NCBI GenBank assembly: GCA_002391105.1
Contig: DGRT01000078.1
Coordinates: 1-20,413, forward strand
Direction of reading: 5' to 3'
Length of the DNA: 20,413 nt
From: Lachnospiraceae bacterium UBA4381
GTDB taxonomy: Bacteria; Bacillota; Clostridia; Lachnospirales; Lachnospiraceae
Positions 8,094-14,905 of this stretch are shown here, one piece after another (the first letter of the stretch is position 1; each line of letters starts with the position of its first letter). A program made the position numbers and the translations under genes. Under the pieces are notes generated by a model. It made no database searches, was not told the DNA's origin, and saw only the letters and a program-made list of their open reading frames with translations.

Positions 8094-9017
8094 ATGGCAG
8101 CTAACTTAAAACCTGTATTGGTAGTAATGGCCGCAGGGCTTGGTAGTCGTTTTAAGGGATTGAAGCAGATCCAGTCAGTTGATGACGCGGGACATGTGCT
8201 TATGGACTATGCTATATATGATGCTATCGAAGCTGGCTTTGGAGAAATTGTATTTATTATCCGAAAGGAATTTGAGGATAAGTTCAAAGAGGCAATAGGG
8301 GATCGTATCAGTAAAAAGATACCTGTAACCTATGTATATCAGTCTCTTGACACTGTTCCTATGGATATTCCGGTTCCTGAAGGTAGAGTAAAGCCCTGGG
8401 GAACAACTCATGCTCTTTGGAGTGCGAGAGAAGCTCTCAAGGGAAAGAAGTTCCTTACTATAAATGCTGATGATTTCTATGGCAGAGGTGCTTATGAGGC
8501 TGCCTTTAAGTTCCTTACAGAAGCTAAGACTCCGGGAGAGCATGGATGTATATGCTATGACCTTGTAAAAACTCTTAGTCCTACGGGTACTGTTAGTCGC
8601 GGTATCTGTCAGGTGGATGATACTAATACTCTTGTTCGTATAGATGAGAGAAAGAATATCAAGCTGGAGGATGGAAGAGGTTACTTTACAGAGGATGGCG
8701 GTGCATCCTACCATCTTGTACCAAGTGGAGCACTTGCTTCTATGAATCTCTGGGCATTCAGTGAAGGCTTTATAGATGATATAGAGGTCACATTTGCTTC
8801 AAGATTCGCGGAAGGTGTAAAGACAAAGCCTGACACATTTGAAGAAACTATATCAGATGCTGTTCAGAGTATTCTTACAAGAAACAAAGGTACAGTTAAA
8901 TGCATACCAACTAATGAGAAGTGGTTTGGTATGACTTATATCGAAGAGCTGGAGGATGTGAAGAACAGACTGAAGCAGCTCAGAGAGGAAGGCGTTTATG
9001 TCTCAGAAAAATGGTAA
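8094..9017 (+). CDS. Sugar-phosphate nucleotidyltransferase family protein
   Basis: This is a Rossmann-like NTP transferase that would join a nucleoside triphosphate and a sugar phosphate to give an activated sugar. The opening VLVVMAAGLGSRFKGLKQ carries the glycine-rich nucleotide-binding loop (GLGSRFKGLKQ at residues 15-25). KPWGTTHALWSARE is the base/sugar-contacting segment, and INADDFYG (about 124-131) supplies the metal-binding aspartates. At 307 residues it matches GalU-like and related enzymes in length, but I cannot assign a substrate. The start has an AAAGGA box eight to ten bases upstream. The gene lies between the LCP ligase and a membrane protein whose start overlaps its last 20 bases, which suggests a shared envelope-glycan role. 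Confidence 0.88.
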   Translation: MAANLKPVLVVMAAGLGSRFKGLKQIQSVDDAGHVLMDYAIYDAIEAGFGEIVFIIRKEFEDKFKEAIGDRISKKIPVTYVYQSLDTVPMDIPVPEGRVKPWGTTHALWSAREALKGKKFLTINADDFYGRGAYEAAFKFLTEAKTPGEHGCICYDLVKTLSPTGTVSRGICQVDDTNTLVRIDERKNIKLEDGRGYFTEDGGASYHLVPSGALASMNLWAFSEGFIDDIEVTFASRFAEGVKTKPDTFEETISDAVQSILTRNKGTVKCIPTNEKWFGMTYIEELEDVKNRLKQLREEGVYVSEKW

Positions 9018-9651
9018 AAATCCTGTACCATTTTATGAAAGAGAACATGCATATAGAAACTGTGGAATAGTGTCGCTGGCTGGCTGTGGTTTAATGGTCC
9101 TGGCGGCCTTTTTCTACTGGAAAAATATTATCATAAGAACTATAGAGAAGACATATACCGGTGTCAGTTTTTATTCGGCTGTTGTGGCAGCTCTTAAGGG
9201 TGTTTCGGTAAAGGATGCGGATGGAAATGTGGTCAGATCCAATTTCAGATTTGCAAGTGTTTCGCCACTTATTCTGCTTATATTATATTTTGCTCTTATT
9301 CTGTTAATGGCATATACAGCATATAATGATAATATTTCCAGAAAGCCATTTCTTATGAAGTGGGAAAAAAGAGTGAGACTTGGGATGGCAGCCCTTACTA
9401 TAATCCTGATAATCCTTATGACTCATACAGCTTATTATAAGATCGGATTAGATGCTATGAATGAGCTGAAAACGAGCTGGGATTCTTTTATAGAGATGTG
9501 CAATATCAATCATCTTGAGGGGGCTCACCGTATGAGATGCTATATGTGGCCGGGCCCGGGAATACTTTTCTATATTCTGGGCCTGGGCGCGTACATATTT
9601 TCTGTTATATATAACTTTATACTTGATACGTTAAATGAAGATGCACTTTAG
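8998..9651 (+). CDS. Four-span membrane protein of unknown function
   Basis: This 217-residue protein starts inside the 3' end of the nucleotidyltransferase gene (20-base overlap), and GAGGAAGG just upstream of the ATG makes the start convincing. Four hydrophobic segments are seen at about residues 24-41, 89-108, 127-147 and 187-207. An extracytoplasmic or cytoplasmic loop lies between the first two (45-85), and WDSFIEMCNINHLEGAHRMRC precedes the last span. I recognise no family or catalytic motif. The overlap implies translational coupling, so a role with the activated sugar or its polymer is plausible but inferred. Its TAG stop overlaps the TAA stop of tyrA on the other strand. Confidence 0.8.
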   Translation: MSQKNGKNPVPFYEREHAYRNCGIVSLAGCGLMVLAAFFYWKNIIIRTIEKTYTGVSFYSAVVAALKGVSVKDADGNVVRSNFRFASVSPLILLILYFALILLMAYTAYNDNISRKPFLMKWEKRVRLGMAALTIILIILMTHTAYYKIGLDAMNELKTSWDSFIEMCNINHLEGAHRMRCYMWPGPGILFYILGLGAYIFSVIYNFILDTLNEDAL

Positions 9652-10751
9652 ATTCCATCAAGTTCTTCTTTTGCCATCTTACCATCACGAAGTATGGTTT
9701 TCAGCTTATCGAAGTCCTCGTCCTCGAGGGCTTTTTTGTATTCTTCGAGAAATGCAATGATGGTATCCAGCTCGAATATCAGATTGTCTTTATTCTCCAT
9801 AAATATTTCTGTCCACATATCTTCATTCAGCCAGGCAACACGGGTCATATCCTTGTAGCTTCCGGCAGAGAAGCCGTTATGCTCTCTGGCAGTCGGGCTT
9901 TTGATATAGGCATTGGATACGATGTGGGCCATTTCGGAGGTAAATGCTATCATCGAGTCGTGCTTTTCAGCGCTGCAGACTGTGATGCTTCCAAAACGGC
10001 AGGGAGCCAGAGCGTCCTCTACTCTGTGAAGGATGCTGTATATATCGCTGCATTTCGGATCGGGAACTATTATCATGGAGCTGTCTCTGAACAGCTTTCC
10101 GGTGCTGTATTTGTAGCCTGAGAATTTTTTTCCGGCCATAGGATGACCACCTACGAAGGTAAATCCATTTTCAGTCGCAACAGGGAAGCATTCCCTGCAG
10201 ATGCGTCTCTTCAGACCGCCGGTGTCTATAACAAGAGCACCCTTCTTGATAAGCGGTGCGTGTTCAGTAATAAAGTCTATAATTGCCTGATTATATAGTG
10301 CAACAATCAGCAGATCACATTCGCCGATATTGTCCTTTGTAAGAATATCGTCCAGTGTACCTTCAAGCTTTGCAAAGGAAGTGATGGAATCGGAAATGTC
10401 ATAGCCGAGAATCTTTGCATCTGATTTGTCGTGAAATGCTTTTGCGTAGGAGCCGCCGATAAGCCCCAGTCCGACTATTCCTACGGTTTTTATTCCGGAA
10501 CGACTGAAATCTCCGGGCGCCTTGGTACGGATTGCTTCTTCACTGTCGGGTTTGGATATTCTCGTTACAGACTCGACTATATCCAGAGCTTCCACAAGCT
10601 CAGGATCTATTCCGGAGGTGTCGCCGACAAGACCGATAATGGTCTGATAATCTCCGCGCGAAAGGTCGCATTTTACACCCTGTGCACGGAACCATTCAGT
10701 GAGCTCATATATCTCATCTTCAGTTGCTTCTGGTTTAATAATTGCTATCAT
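9648..10751 (-). CDS. tyrA: Prephenate dehydrogenase with N-terminal DAHP-synthase-like regulatory domain
   Basis: TyrA oxidatively decarboxylates prephenate to 4-hydroxyphenylpyruvate with NAD(P)+, the committed step to tyrosine. The NAD-binding motif GIVGLGLIGGS is at residues 91-101, and GGHPMAGKKFSG (201-212) and FTSEMAHIVSNA carry the catalytic and substrate-binding positions of the family. Residues 1-74 (MIAIIKPEATEDEIYELTEW..., VESVTRISKP) are not part of a usual TyrA. They strongly resemble the ferredoxin-like regulatory domain at the start of Thermotoga-type DAHP synthases, which binds tyrosine or phenylalanine. No DAHP synthase catalytic domain and no ACT domain are present. The start has a GAGGT box. 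It is transcribed alone on the minus strand. Confidence 0.93.
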   Translation of the reverse strand: MIAIIKPEATEDEIYELTEWFRAQGVKCDLSRGDYQTIIGLVGDTSGIDPELVEALDIVESVTRISKPDSEEAIRTKAPGDFSRSGIKTVGIVGLGLIGGSYAKAFHDKSDAKILGYDISDSITSFAKLEGTLDDILTKDNIGECDLLIVALYNQAIIDFITEHAPLIKKGALVIDTGGLKRRICRECFPVATENGFTFVGGHPMAGKKFSGYKYSTGKLFRDSSMIIVPDPKCSDIYSILHRVEDALAPCRFGSITVCSAEKHDSMIAFTSEMAHIVSNAYIKSPTAREHNGFSAGSYKDMTRVAWLNEDMWTEIFMENKDNLIFELDTIIAFLEEYKKALEDEDFDKLKTILRDGKMAKEELDGI

Positions 10752-10911
10752 GTTACTACCTCAATTTTGTATATATAGCATCGCGTATCGAATCTCGTTT
10801 ATGCCTATATAGGACCGAGCCTCGCGCGGTGCGGACTTAAATGTGATTTCTGAGTCAACCATGAATGGTAATCAGATAATACGTGAATCATGATAATACC
10901 GTTTTGACAGT

Positions 10912-10940
10912 TTGTAAAGGTATGGGTTTTATGATATAGT
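10912..10940 (+). promoter_or_regulatory. Candidate promoter for the cation antiporter gene
   Basis: TTGTAA (10912-10917) and TATAGT (10935-10940) are spaced by 17 bases and would start transcription about 25 bases before the ATG at 10972. A perfect TTGACA at 10904-10909 pairs with TATGAT at 10930 only with a 20-base spacer. The 220-base intergenic region also has a GC-rich patch at about 10810-10835. Confidence 0.45.
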
Positions 10941-10971
10941 GGGTTCAATTTGGAGAATGAAAGGGTTAAAT

Positions 10972-11925
10972 ATGGTTGTATTCATAGGATTGGTAAAAAT
11001 AGTTCTGGGGTTTGTGCTGCTTATAAAGGGAGCTGACTTTTTTGTAGATGGCGCATCTGCCATTGCGAAGAAGCTTGGAGTGCCTGAGCTGGTCATAGGT
11101 CTTACTATAGTAGCCTTTGGCACCAGTGCTCCGGAGGCTGCGGTAAGTCTGAGCGCAGCTCTCAGAGGGAATAATGGTATTTCTATCGGAAATGTTATAG
11201 GAAGTAATATCATGAATGTGCTTCTGATTCTTGGTCTTACTGCATTAATTACGACGCTTAAAGTAAAAAGGGCAACCGTCAGGGTTGATATTCCTGTAAT
11301 GATGGGGGCAACTATCATTATGGTATTCTGGGGGATAATAGGTGGAACATTTACCAGACTGACAGGAATCATATTTCTGCTTATACTGATGGCTTACCTT
11401 ATATATCTTTTCTGGTATTCAAAGCATGGTGAAGAGGACGATGGTGAAGGCGACGAGATAAAGGATCTGAAGCTATGGCTGATACCTGTATTTCTGCTGG
11501 GAGGACTGGCAGCGATTATATTTGGAAGTGATATAACAGTAGATGGCGCAACGGAGATAGCCAGATTTTTTGGAGTGTCAGACAGACTTATAGGTCTTAC
11601 CATAGTTGCGCTAGGAACCTCTCTTCCTGAACTCATGACTTCGGTTACGGCGGCGAGAAAAGGCAGCGCTGATATTGCCATAGGTAATATCGTAGGAAGT
11701 AATCTGTTCAATATCCTCTTTATTCTGGGAATGACCAGTGTGCTCATAGATCTTCCGTATATGTCTGACGGAGCGAATTTCTTCATAGATGGCTTCGTGG
11801 CACTTTATGCAGCAGCTCTCCTCTTTGTGCTGGTTGCAAGAAGAAAAGAACTGGGAAGAAAGGGCGGACTGCTCATGCTGCTTTCCTACGTTGGATACTT
11901 CATATACCTACTAATAAACATGTGA
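10972..11925 (+). CDS. CaCA-family calcium/sodium antiporter
   Basis: The protein belongs to the bacterial Ca2+/Na+ (YrbG-like) branch of the Ca2+:cation antiporter superfamily, inner-membrane carriers exchanging calcium or a similar cation for sodium or protons. Two inverted alpha-repeats are plain: GLTIVAFGTSAPEAAVSL (GTSAPE at 50-55) with GNVIGSNIMNVL, and GLTIVALGTSLPELMTS (GTSLPE at 215-220) with GNIVGSNLFNIL. The acidic residues of the two GTSxPE motifs bind the cation. A hydrophilic acidic loop (SKHGEEDDGEGDEIKD, about 146-161) joins the halves. At 317 residues it is of normal length. The start at 10972 is chosen for its AAAGGG box; upstream GTG 10939 and ATG 10957 are possible. The last codons ATG TGA lie at the edge of a REP-like repeat. 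The ion is not proven. Confidence 0.92.
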   Translation: MVVFIGLVKIVLGFVLLIKGADFFVDGASAIAKKLGVPELVIGLTIVAFGTSAPEAAVSLSAALRGNNGISIGNVIGSNIMNVLLILGLTALITTLKVKRATVRVDIPVMMGATIIMVFWGIIGGTFTRLTGIIFLLILMAYLIYLFWYSKHGEEDDGEGDEIKDLKLWLIPVFLLGGLAAIIFGSDITVDGATEIARFFGVSDRLIGLTIVALGTSLPELMTSVTAARKGSADIAIGNIVGSNLFNILFILGMTSVLIDLPYMSDGANFFIDGFVALYAAALLFVLVARRKELGRKGGLLMLLSYVGYFIYLLINM

Positions 11926-12017
11926 CAAGGGGACAGGCACTTTGTCACATTGTCACATTTTCTTGTTACATTCTGCCGCATAACAAGATGTGACAAGGTG
12001 CCTGTCCCCCTGTCACA
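11921..12017. repeat. Paired REP-like inverted repeats forming a long hairpin
   Basis: Two 29-base elements, 11921-11949 and 11989-12017, are near-perfect reverse complements (27 of 29 positions). Each has TGTGACA/TGTCACA-type ends and the core GGGGACAGGCAC or its complement GTGCCTGTCCCC. Between them TCTTGTTA (11961-11968) and TAACAAGA (11981-11988) extend the pairing. The whole could fold as a stem of about 37 bp with an 11-base bulge and a 12-base loop. The second copy also has longer self-complementary arms (CAAGATGTGACA and TGTCACATCTTG). The same family occurs three times at 19335-19420. The pattern fits REP/BIME elements moved by IS200-like REP transposases; no transposase is present. 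The antiporter stop codon lies inside the first copy. A T-run at 12033-12039 may allow termination. Confidence 0.85.
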
Positions 12018-12095
12018 TCTTGCTACGTGAAATTTTTTTATTTTTATATGGCATGATGAGAAAAACTAAGCTATAATGATAACCAACTCGATAGA

Positions 12096-12126
12096 TTGCA
12101 CAATATGTTGTGAATAATATATTGTG
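12096..12126 (+). promoter_or_regulatory. Candidate promoter with inverted repeat for the CAP-domain gene
   Basis: TTGCAC (12096-12101) and TATATT (12118-12123) are spaced by 16 bases. The inverted repeat CACAATAT (12099-12106) and ATATTGTG (12119-12126) overlaps both boxes, as an operator would. A perfect TATAAT at 12072-12077 is an alternative -10 with a poor -35. Confidence 0.4.
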
Positions 12127-12182
12127 GGTTTAGGATATATTGGGGTTTTGTTATCGGGATATATGATTATCGGAGGTTAGTT

Positions 12183-13439
12183 ATGATGGGTTTTATGGGG
12201 ATCCCCCGGAGCAGGGAAAGGCGCTCCGGAGGACAAAAGCAGGTATTCAGGGCTATCCTTGGCATTATGCTTTCCGTTTTGCTTGTTGTAGGAATCTTTC
12301 CTGCTTCAGCAATTAGTGAGGTAAATGCTGAGAATTATGGCTATGTATCAGTCACAGTAACGCAGCTTTATGACTATGCTTATGAGGTTCTTGACTATGT
12401 GAATCAGGAAAGAGTAGCTAATGGTCTTAATGAGCTTACTATGGATGCAGAGCTTATGGACGCCGCCATGCAGAGAGCTGCTGAGTCTGTTGTAAATGGT
12501 CTTGCATATTCTAATGAGGAGTTCCAGCAGGATGAGGAGCTTGCGCATACGAGACCTAATGGAGAAACCTGCTTCACGGTCAGCTCTAGGTCTTATGGAG
12601 AAAATGTAGCAATGGGCATCAATACCCCGTTTGCTGTTATGTTTGGCAGAAATAGAAATATCAATCCTAACAGTTCTGCTGATATGGATCATAGTGCGTG
12701 GATGAGATCCGATGGTCATAGAAGCAATATTCTGACAAAGGGTTATAAGTCTGTAGGTATCGGAGCTGTTTATTATGGCGGTTCATATTATTATTACTGG
12801 TCTCAGGAATTTGGATATTCTGAAGGCGTTGATCCCGGAAGAAGATCGGACCGTGTAGATAAGACTTTCTCAGTAGTTGTTTCTTCAGATGTTTATAACA
12901 GACTTTCTGCGAATAATGCAATTTCAGGAAGCACTATTGGACAGTATGAAGGTAGTTCGGGTGGTAGTTCGGGCTCCGGAGGAGACGAGGGCAGAGGTAC
13001 TTCAACTTCCTATCCTAATGGCTGGGTAAATGATGGGGCAGGCTGGAAATATGCCTACAATGGATACTTTGTGAAGAATACATGGATTAATACAAGAAGT
13101 GGAAAATGGTACGCAATCGATGCACATGAATATATGATAACCGGCTGGAGAATGCTGGAAGGCAATTATTATTACTTTGCTCCGGATGGTGTCATGGCAA
13201 GTGATGAATGGCGTGACGGATACTGGCTCAGCTCCAGCGGCGCATGGACATATGAGGCATATGGAAGCTGGCATCTGGATGGAAATGGCTGGTGGTTCGG
13301 AGATACCTCAGGCTGGTATGCTGCAAATCAGTGGCAGAAGATTAACGGAAGCTGGTATTACTTCGATGGCAGCGGTTATATGGTAACAAATAAATATATA
13401 GATGGATACTATCTCGGCGCAGATGGTGTGATGTGGTAG
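12183..13439 (+). CDS. Secreted CAP/SCP-domain protein with C-terminal wall-binding repeats
   Basis: The 418-residue protein starts with a long basic n-region and a hydrophobic core (about 22-42) ending FPASA or EVNA, a Sec signal peptide. The start has GGAGG six bases upstream. Residues 65-212 form a CAP (cysteine-rich secretory/PR-1-like) domain: LDYVNQERVANGLNELTMD, HTRPNGE (His122), SYGENVA (Glu140), SDGHRSNIL (His179), VGIGAVYY and YWSQEFG. A Gly/Ser linker (257-278) leads to aromatic repeats (280-418) such as GWKYAYNGYFV, WHLDGNGWWFGDTSGWYA and INGSWYYFDGSGYMVTN, like choline- or glucan-binding modules that hold proteins on the wall. The enzymatic role of bacterial CAP domains is unsettled. 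The next gene encodes a second protein with the same module. A good terminator follows. Confidence 0.92.
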   Translation: MMGFMGIPRSRERRSGGQKQVFRAILGIMLSVLLVVGIFPASAISEVNAENYGYVSVTVTQLYDYAYEVLDYVNQERVANGLNELTMDAELMDAAMQRAAESVVNGLAYSNEEFQQDEELAHTRPNGETCFTVSSRSYGENVAMGINTPFAVMFGRNRNINPNSSADMDHSAWMRSDGHRSNILTKGYKSVGIGAVYYGGSYYYYWSQEFGYSEGVDPGRRSDRVDKTFSVVVSSDVYNRLSANNAISGSTIGQYEGSSGGSSGSGGDEGRGTSTSYPNGWVNDGAGWKYAYNGYFVKNTWINTRSGKWYAIDAHEYMITGWRMLEGNYYYFAPDGVMASDEWRDGYWLSSSGAWTYEAYGSWHLDGNGWWFGDTSGWYAANQWQKINGSWYYFDGSGYMVTNKYIDGYYLGADGVMW

Positions 13440-13446
13440 ATAATTT

Positions 13447-13481
13447 CCCTCCTTACTGGTTAATCAGCAAGGAGGGTTTTT
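13447..13481 (+). terminator. Rho-independent terminator after the CAP-domain gene
   Basis: CCCTCCTT (13447-13454) pairs with AAGGAGGG (13469-13476), with an inner CTG/CAG extension, followed by five T residues. It begins seven bases after the stop codon. Confidence 0.93.
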
Positions 13482-13485
13482 GTGT

Positions 13486-13579
13486 GTTGGTGGTGAGTGC
13501 ACTGAATTTTGTTGGCGGTGAGTGCGCTTTTTTTGTTGATGATGTGCGAGCTGTTCTTTATTATGACGATAGGCGCACT
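13486..13579. repeat. Degenerate 24-25-base direct repeats upstream of the SGNH gene
   Basis: GTTGGTGGTGAGTGC (13486) and GTTGGCGGTGAGTGC (13511) start a unit repeated at a 25-base step, with a weaker third copy at 13535. AGTGCACT (13496-13503) is a palindrome, and AGTGCGC (13521-13527) is matched by GCGCACT at 13573-13579. This fills the gap before the SGNH gene; I see no strong promoter here, only weak pairs such as TTGCGA/TAGAAT near 13584-13612. Confidence 0.5.
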
Positions 13580-13661
13580 GTTCTTGCGATAAGAAAGGAT
13601 GTGTGATAGAATGATTTCTTGGTTACGGATGCATTTTCCACGGTTAATATGGGGGCTGAAT

Positions 13662-14834
13662 ATGAACATAAGAAATGTCAAACATTATATCTGCTTTATA
13701 TTATCGATAGCATTTATTCTGACTTTATTCCCTGCAGGGATAGTAAATGCAGACGAAAAAAAGTCAGATACCCAGGTGAGTACTGAAGCTGAGACCAAAA
13801 CTGAAACTCAGAAACCCAAGAATGAAGGAACCTGGATATGGGAGGAGGACGTCTGGAAATACCAGAAGAAAAATGGTGACTATATGAAGGAGGAGTGGGC
13901 CGAGATCAATAATCTCTGGTACTATTTCTATGAAGATGGCACTATGGCAAGCTATTGCTATATCGGTGGTTACTGGATGAATGAAGACGGTTCCTGGACT
14001 TATCCCGATATTGCTAGCTGGAGATATGACGGCAGATGGTGGTATGGAGATGATGCCGGCTGGTATGCTTACAGCGCCTGGTATCAGATAGACGGAAAGT
14101 ATTATTACTTTGATTCATCGGGCTATGTGGCAACCAATCGTTATATAGATGGATACTATGTTAACAGTAACGGAGAATGGGATCCTGATTTTAAGGGAAC
14201 CAGTGCGGGAAGAACCAGTGCAACTACGCTGGAAGGTTACTTTGCCAATTCGGTAGTGGTTGGAGACTCTATTTGTTCAGGCTTTGCCACTTACTGCGGT
14301 TCGTCTTCGGATCCGGTTGCCAGTGAACTTACATTTATGGCAAATGTAAGCTTTGGTATCCACAATGCTCTTACCATAGGGGGAAATGGTACTAACCCGA
14401 TGTATATGGGTTCGAGAAGACAGATATGGGATTCGGTAGCTCTTTCCGGTGCGGATCATGTTTACTTTTCCATGGGTATGAATGATATAGGATATACTGA
14501 CAGTATTGTCAAATATCAGGAGCTGATAGATAAGGTGGTTGCATACTCGCCGGGTATTCAGGTTACTGTGTGCAGTATAACAGGAGTATATTCCGGAGGA
14601 GAGAGAAGCTATTTTACGAATTCAAATGTAAATGCACTTAATTCAGCTATTAAGGCAATGTGTATGAGCAAGGGTTATGGTTTTATAGATCTTAATAATG
14701 CAGTTTCTGATGGCTATGGTCTGGCATCACAGTATTGCTCAGATAATTATGTTCATCAGACAAATGCTGCTTATGCCCAGTGGCTGGAAGCATTTAAGGA
14801 ATATGGAAGAACTGAGATAGCGAATTCCCAGTAA
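13662..14834 (+). CDS. Secreted SGNH/GDSL-type hydrolase with N-terminal wall-binding repeats
   Basis: Starting at 13662 the protein has a textbook signal peptide (basic MNIRNVKH, hydrophobic core, cleavage after IVNA at residue 30), with GGGGG six bases before the ATG. ATGs at 13611 and 13599 would add 17 or 21 residues; AGGA lies 11 bases before 13611, so that start is possible. After a Thr/Glu/Lys-rich spacer, aromatic wall-binding repeats fill about 57-175 (GTWIWEEDVWKY, WRYDGRWWYGDDAGWYAYSA, IDGKYYYFDSSGYVATN). The C-terminal half is an SGNH hydrolase: VVVGDSICSG with nucleophile Ser203, FSMGMNDIGY carrying the Asn of block III, and DNYVH (Asp361, His365) completing the triad. Such enzymes are esterases or deacetylases of carbohydrates or wall components; the substrate is unknown. 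Module order is the reverse of the CAP-domain neighbour. Confidence 0.88.
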   Translation: MNIRNVKHYICFILSIAFILTLFPAGIVNADEKKSDTQVSTEAETKTETQKPKNEGTWIWEEDVWKYQKKNGDYMKEEWAEINNLWYYFYEDGTMASYCYIGGYWMNEDGSWTYPDIASWRYDGRWWYGDDAGWYAYSAWYQIDGKYYYFDSSGYVATNRYIDGYYVNSNGEWDPDFKGTSAGRTSATTLEGYFANSVVVGDSICSGFATYCGSSSDPVASELTFMANVSFGIHNALTIGGNGTNPMYMGSRRQIWDSVALSGADHVYFSMGMNDIGYTDSIVKYQELIDKVVAYSPGIQVTVCSITGVYSGGERSYFTNSNVNALNSAIKAMCMSKGYGFIDLNNAVSDGYGLASQYCSDNYVHQTNAAYAQWLEAFKEYGRTEIANSQ

Positions 14835-14905
14835 ATCACAAGTCGTTTATATAGCGATTGAGGAATATGAATAATTACGAAATAATTACTATAGAGGAGG
14901 AAAAT

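Noticed and set aside
8175..8714. 179-residue reading frame antisense to the nucleotidyltransferase
   Set aside because: Ser/Ile-rich mirror of a well-supported coding region with no recognisable motif or ribosome binding site.
10904..10935. TTGACA/TATGAT pair as antiporter promoter
   Set aside because: The 20-base spacer is too long; the TTGTAA/TATAGT pair with 17 bases is a better fit.
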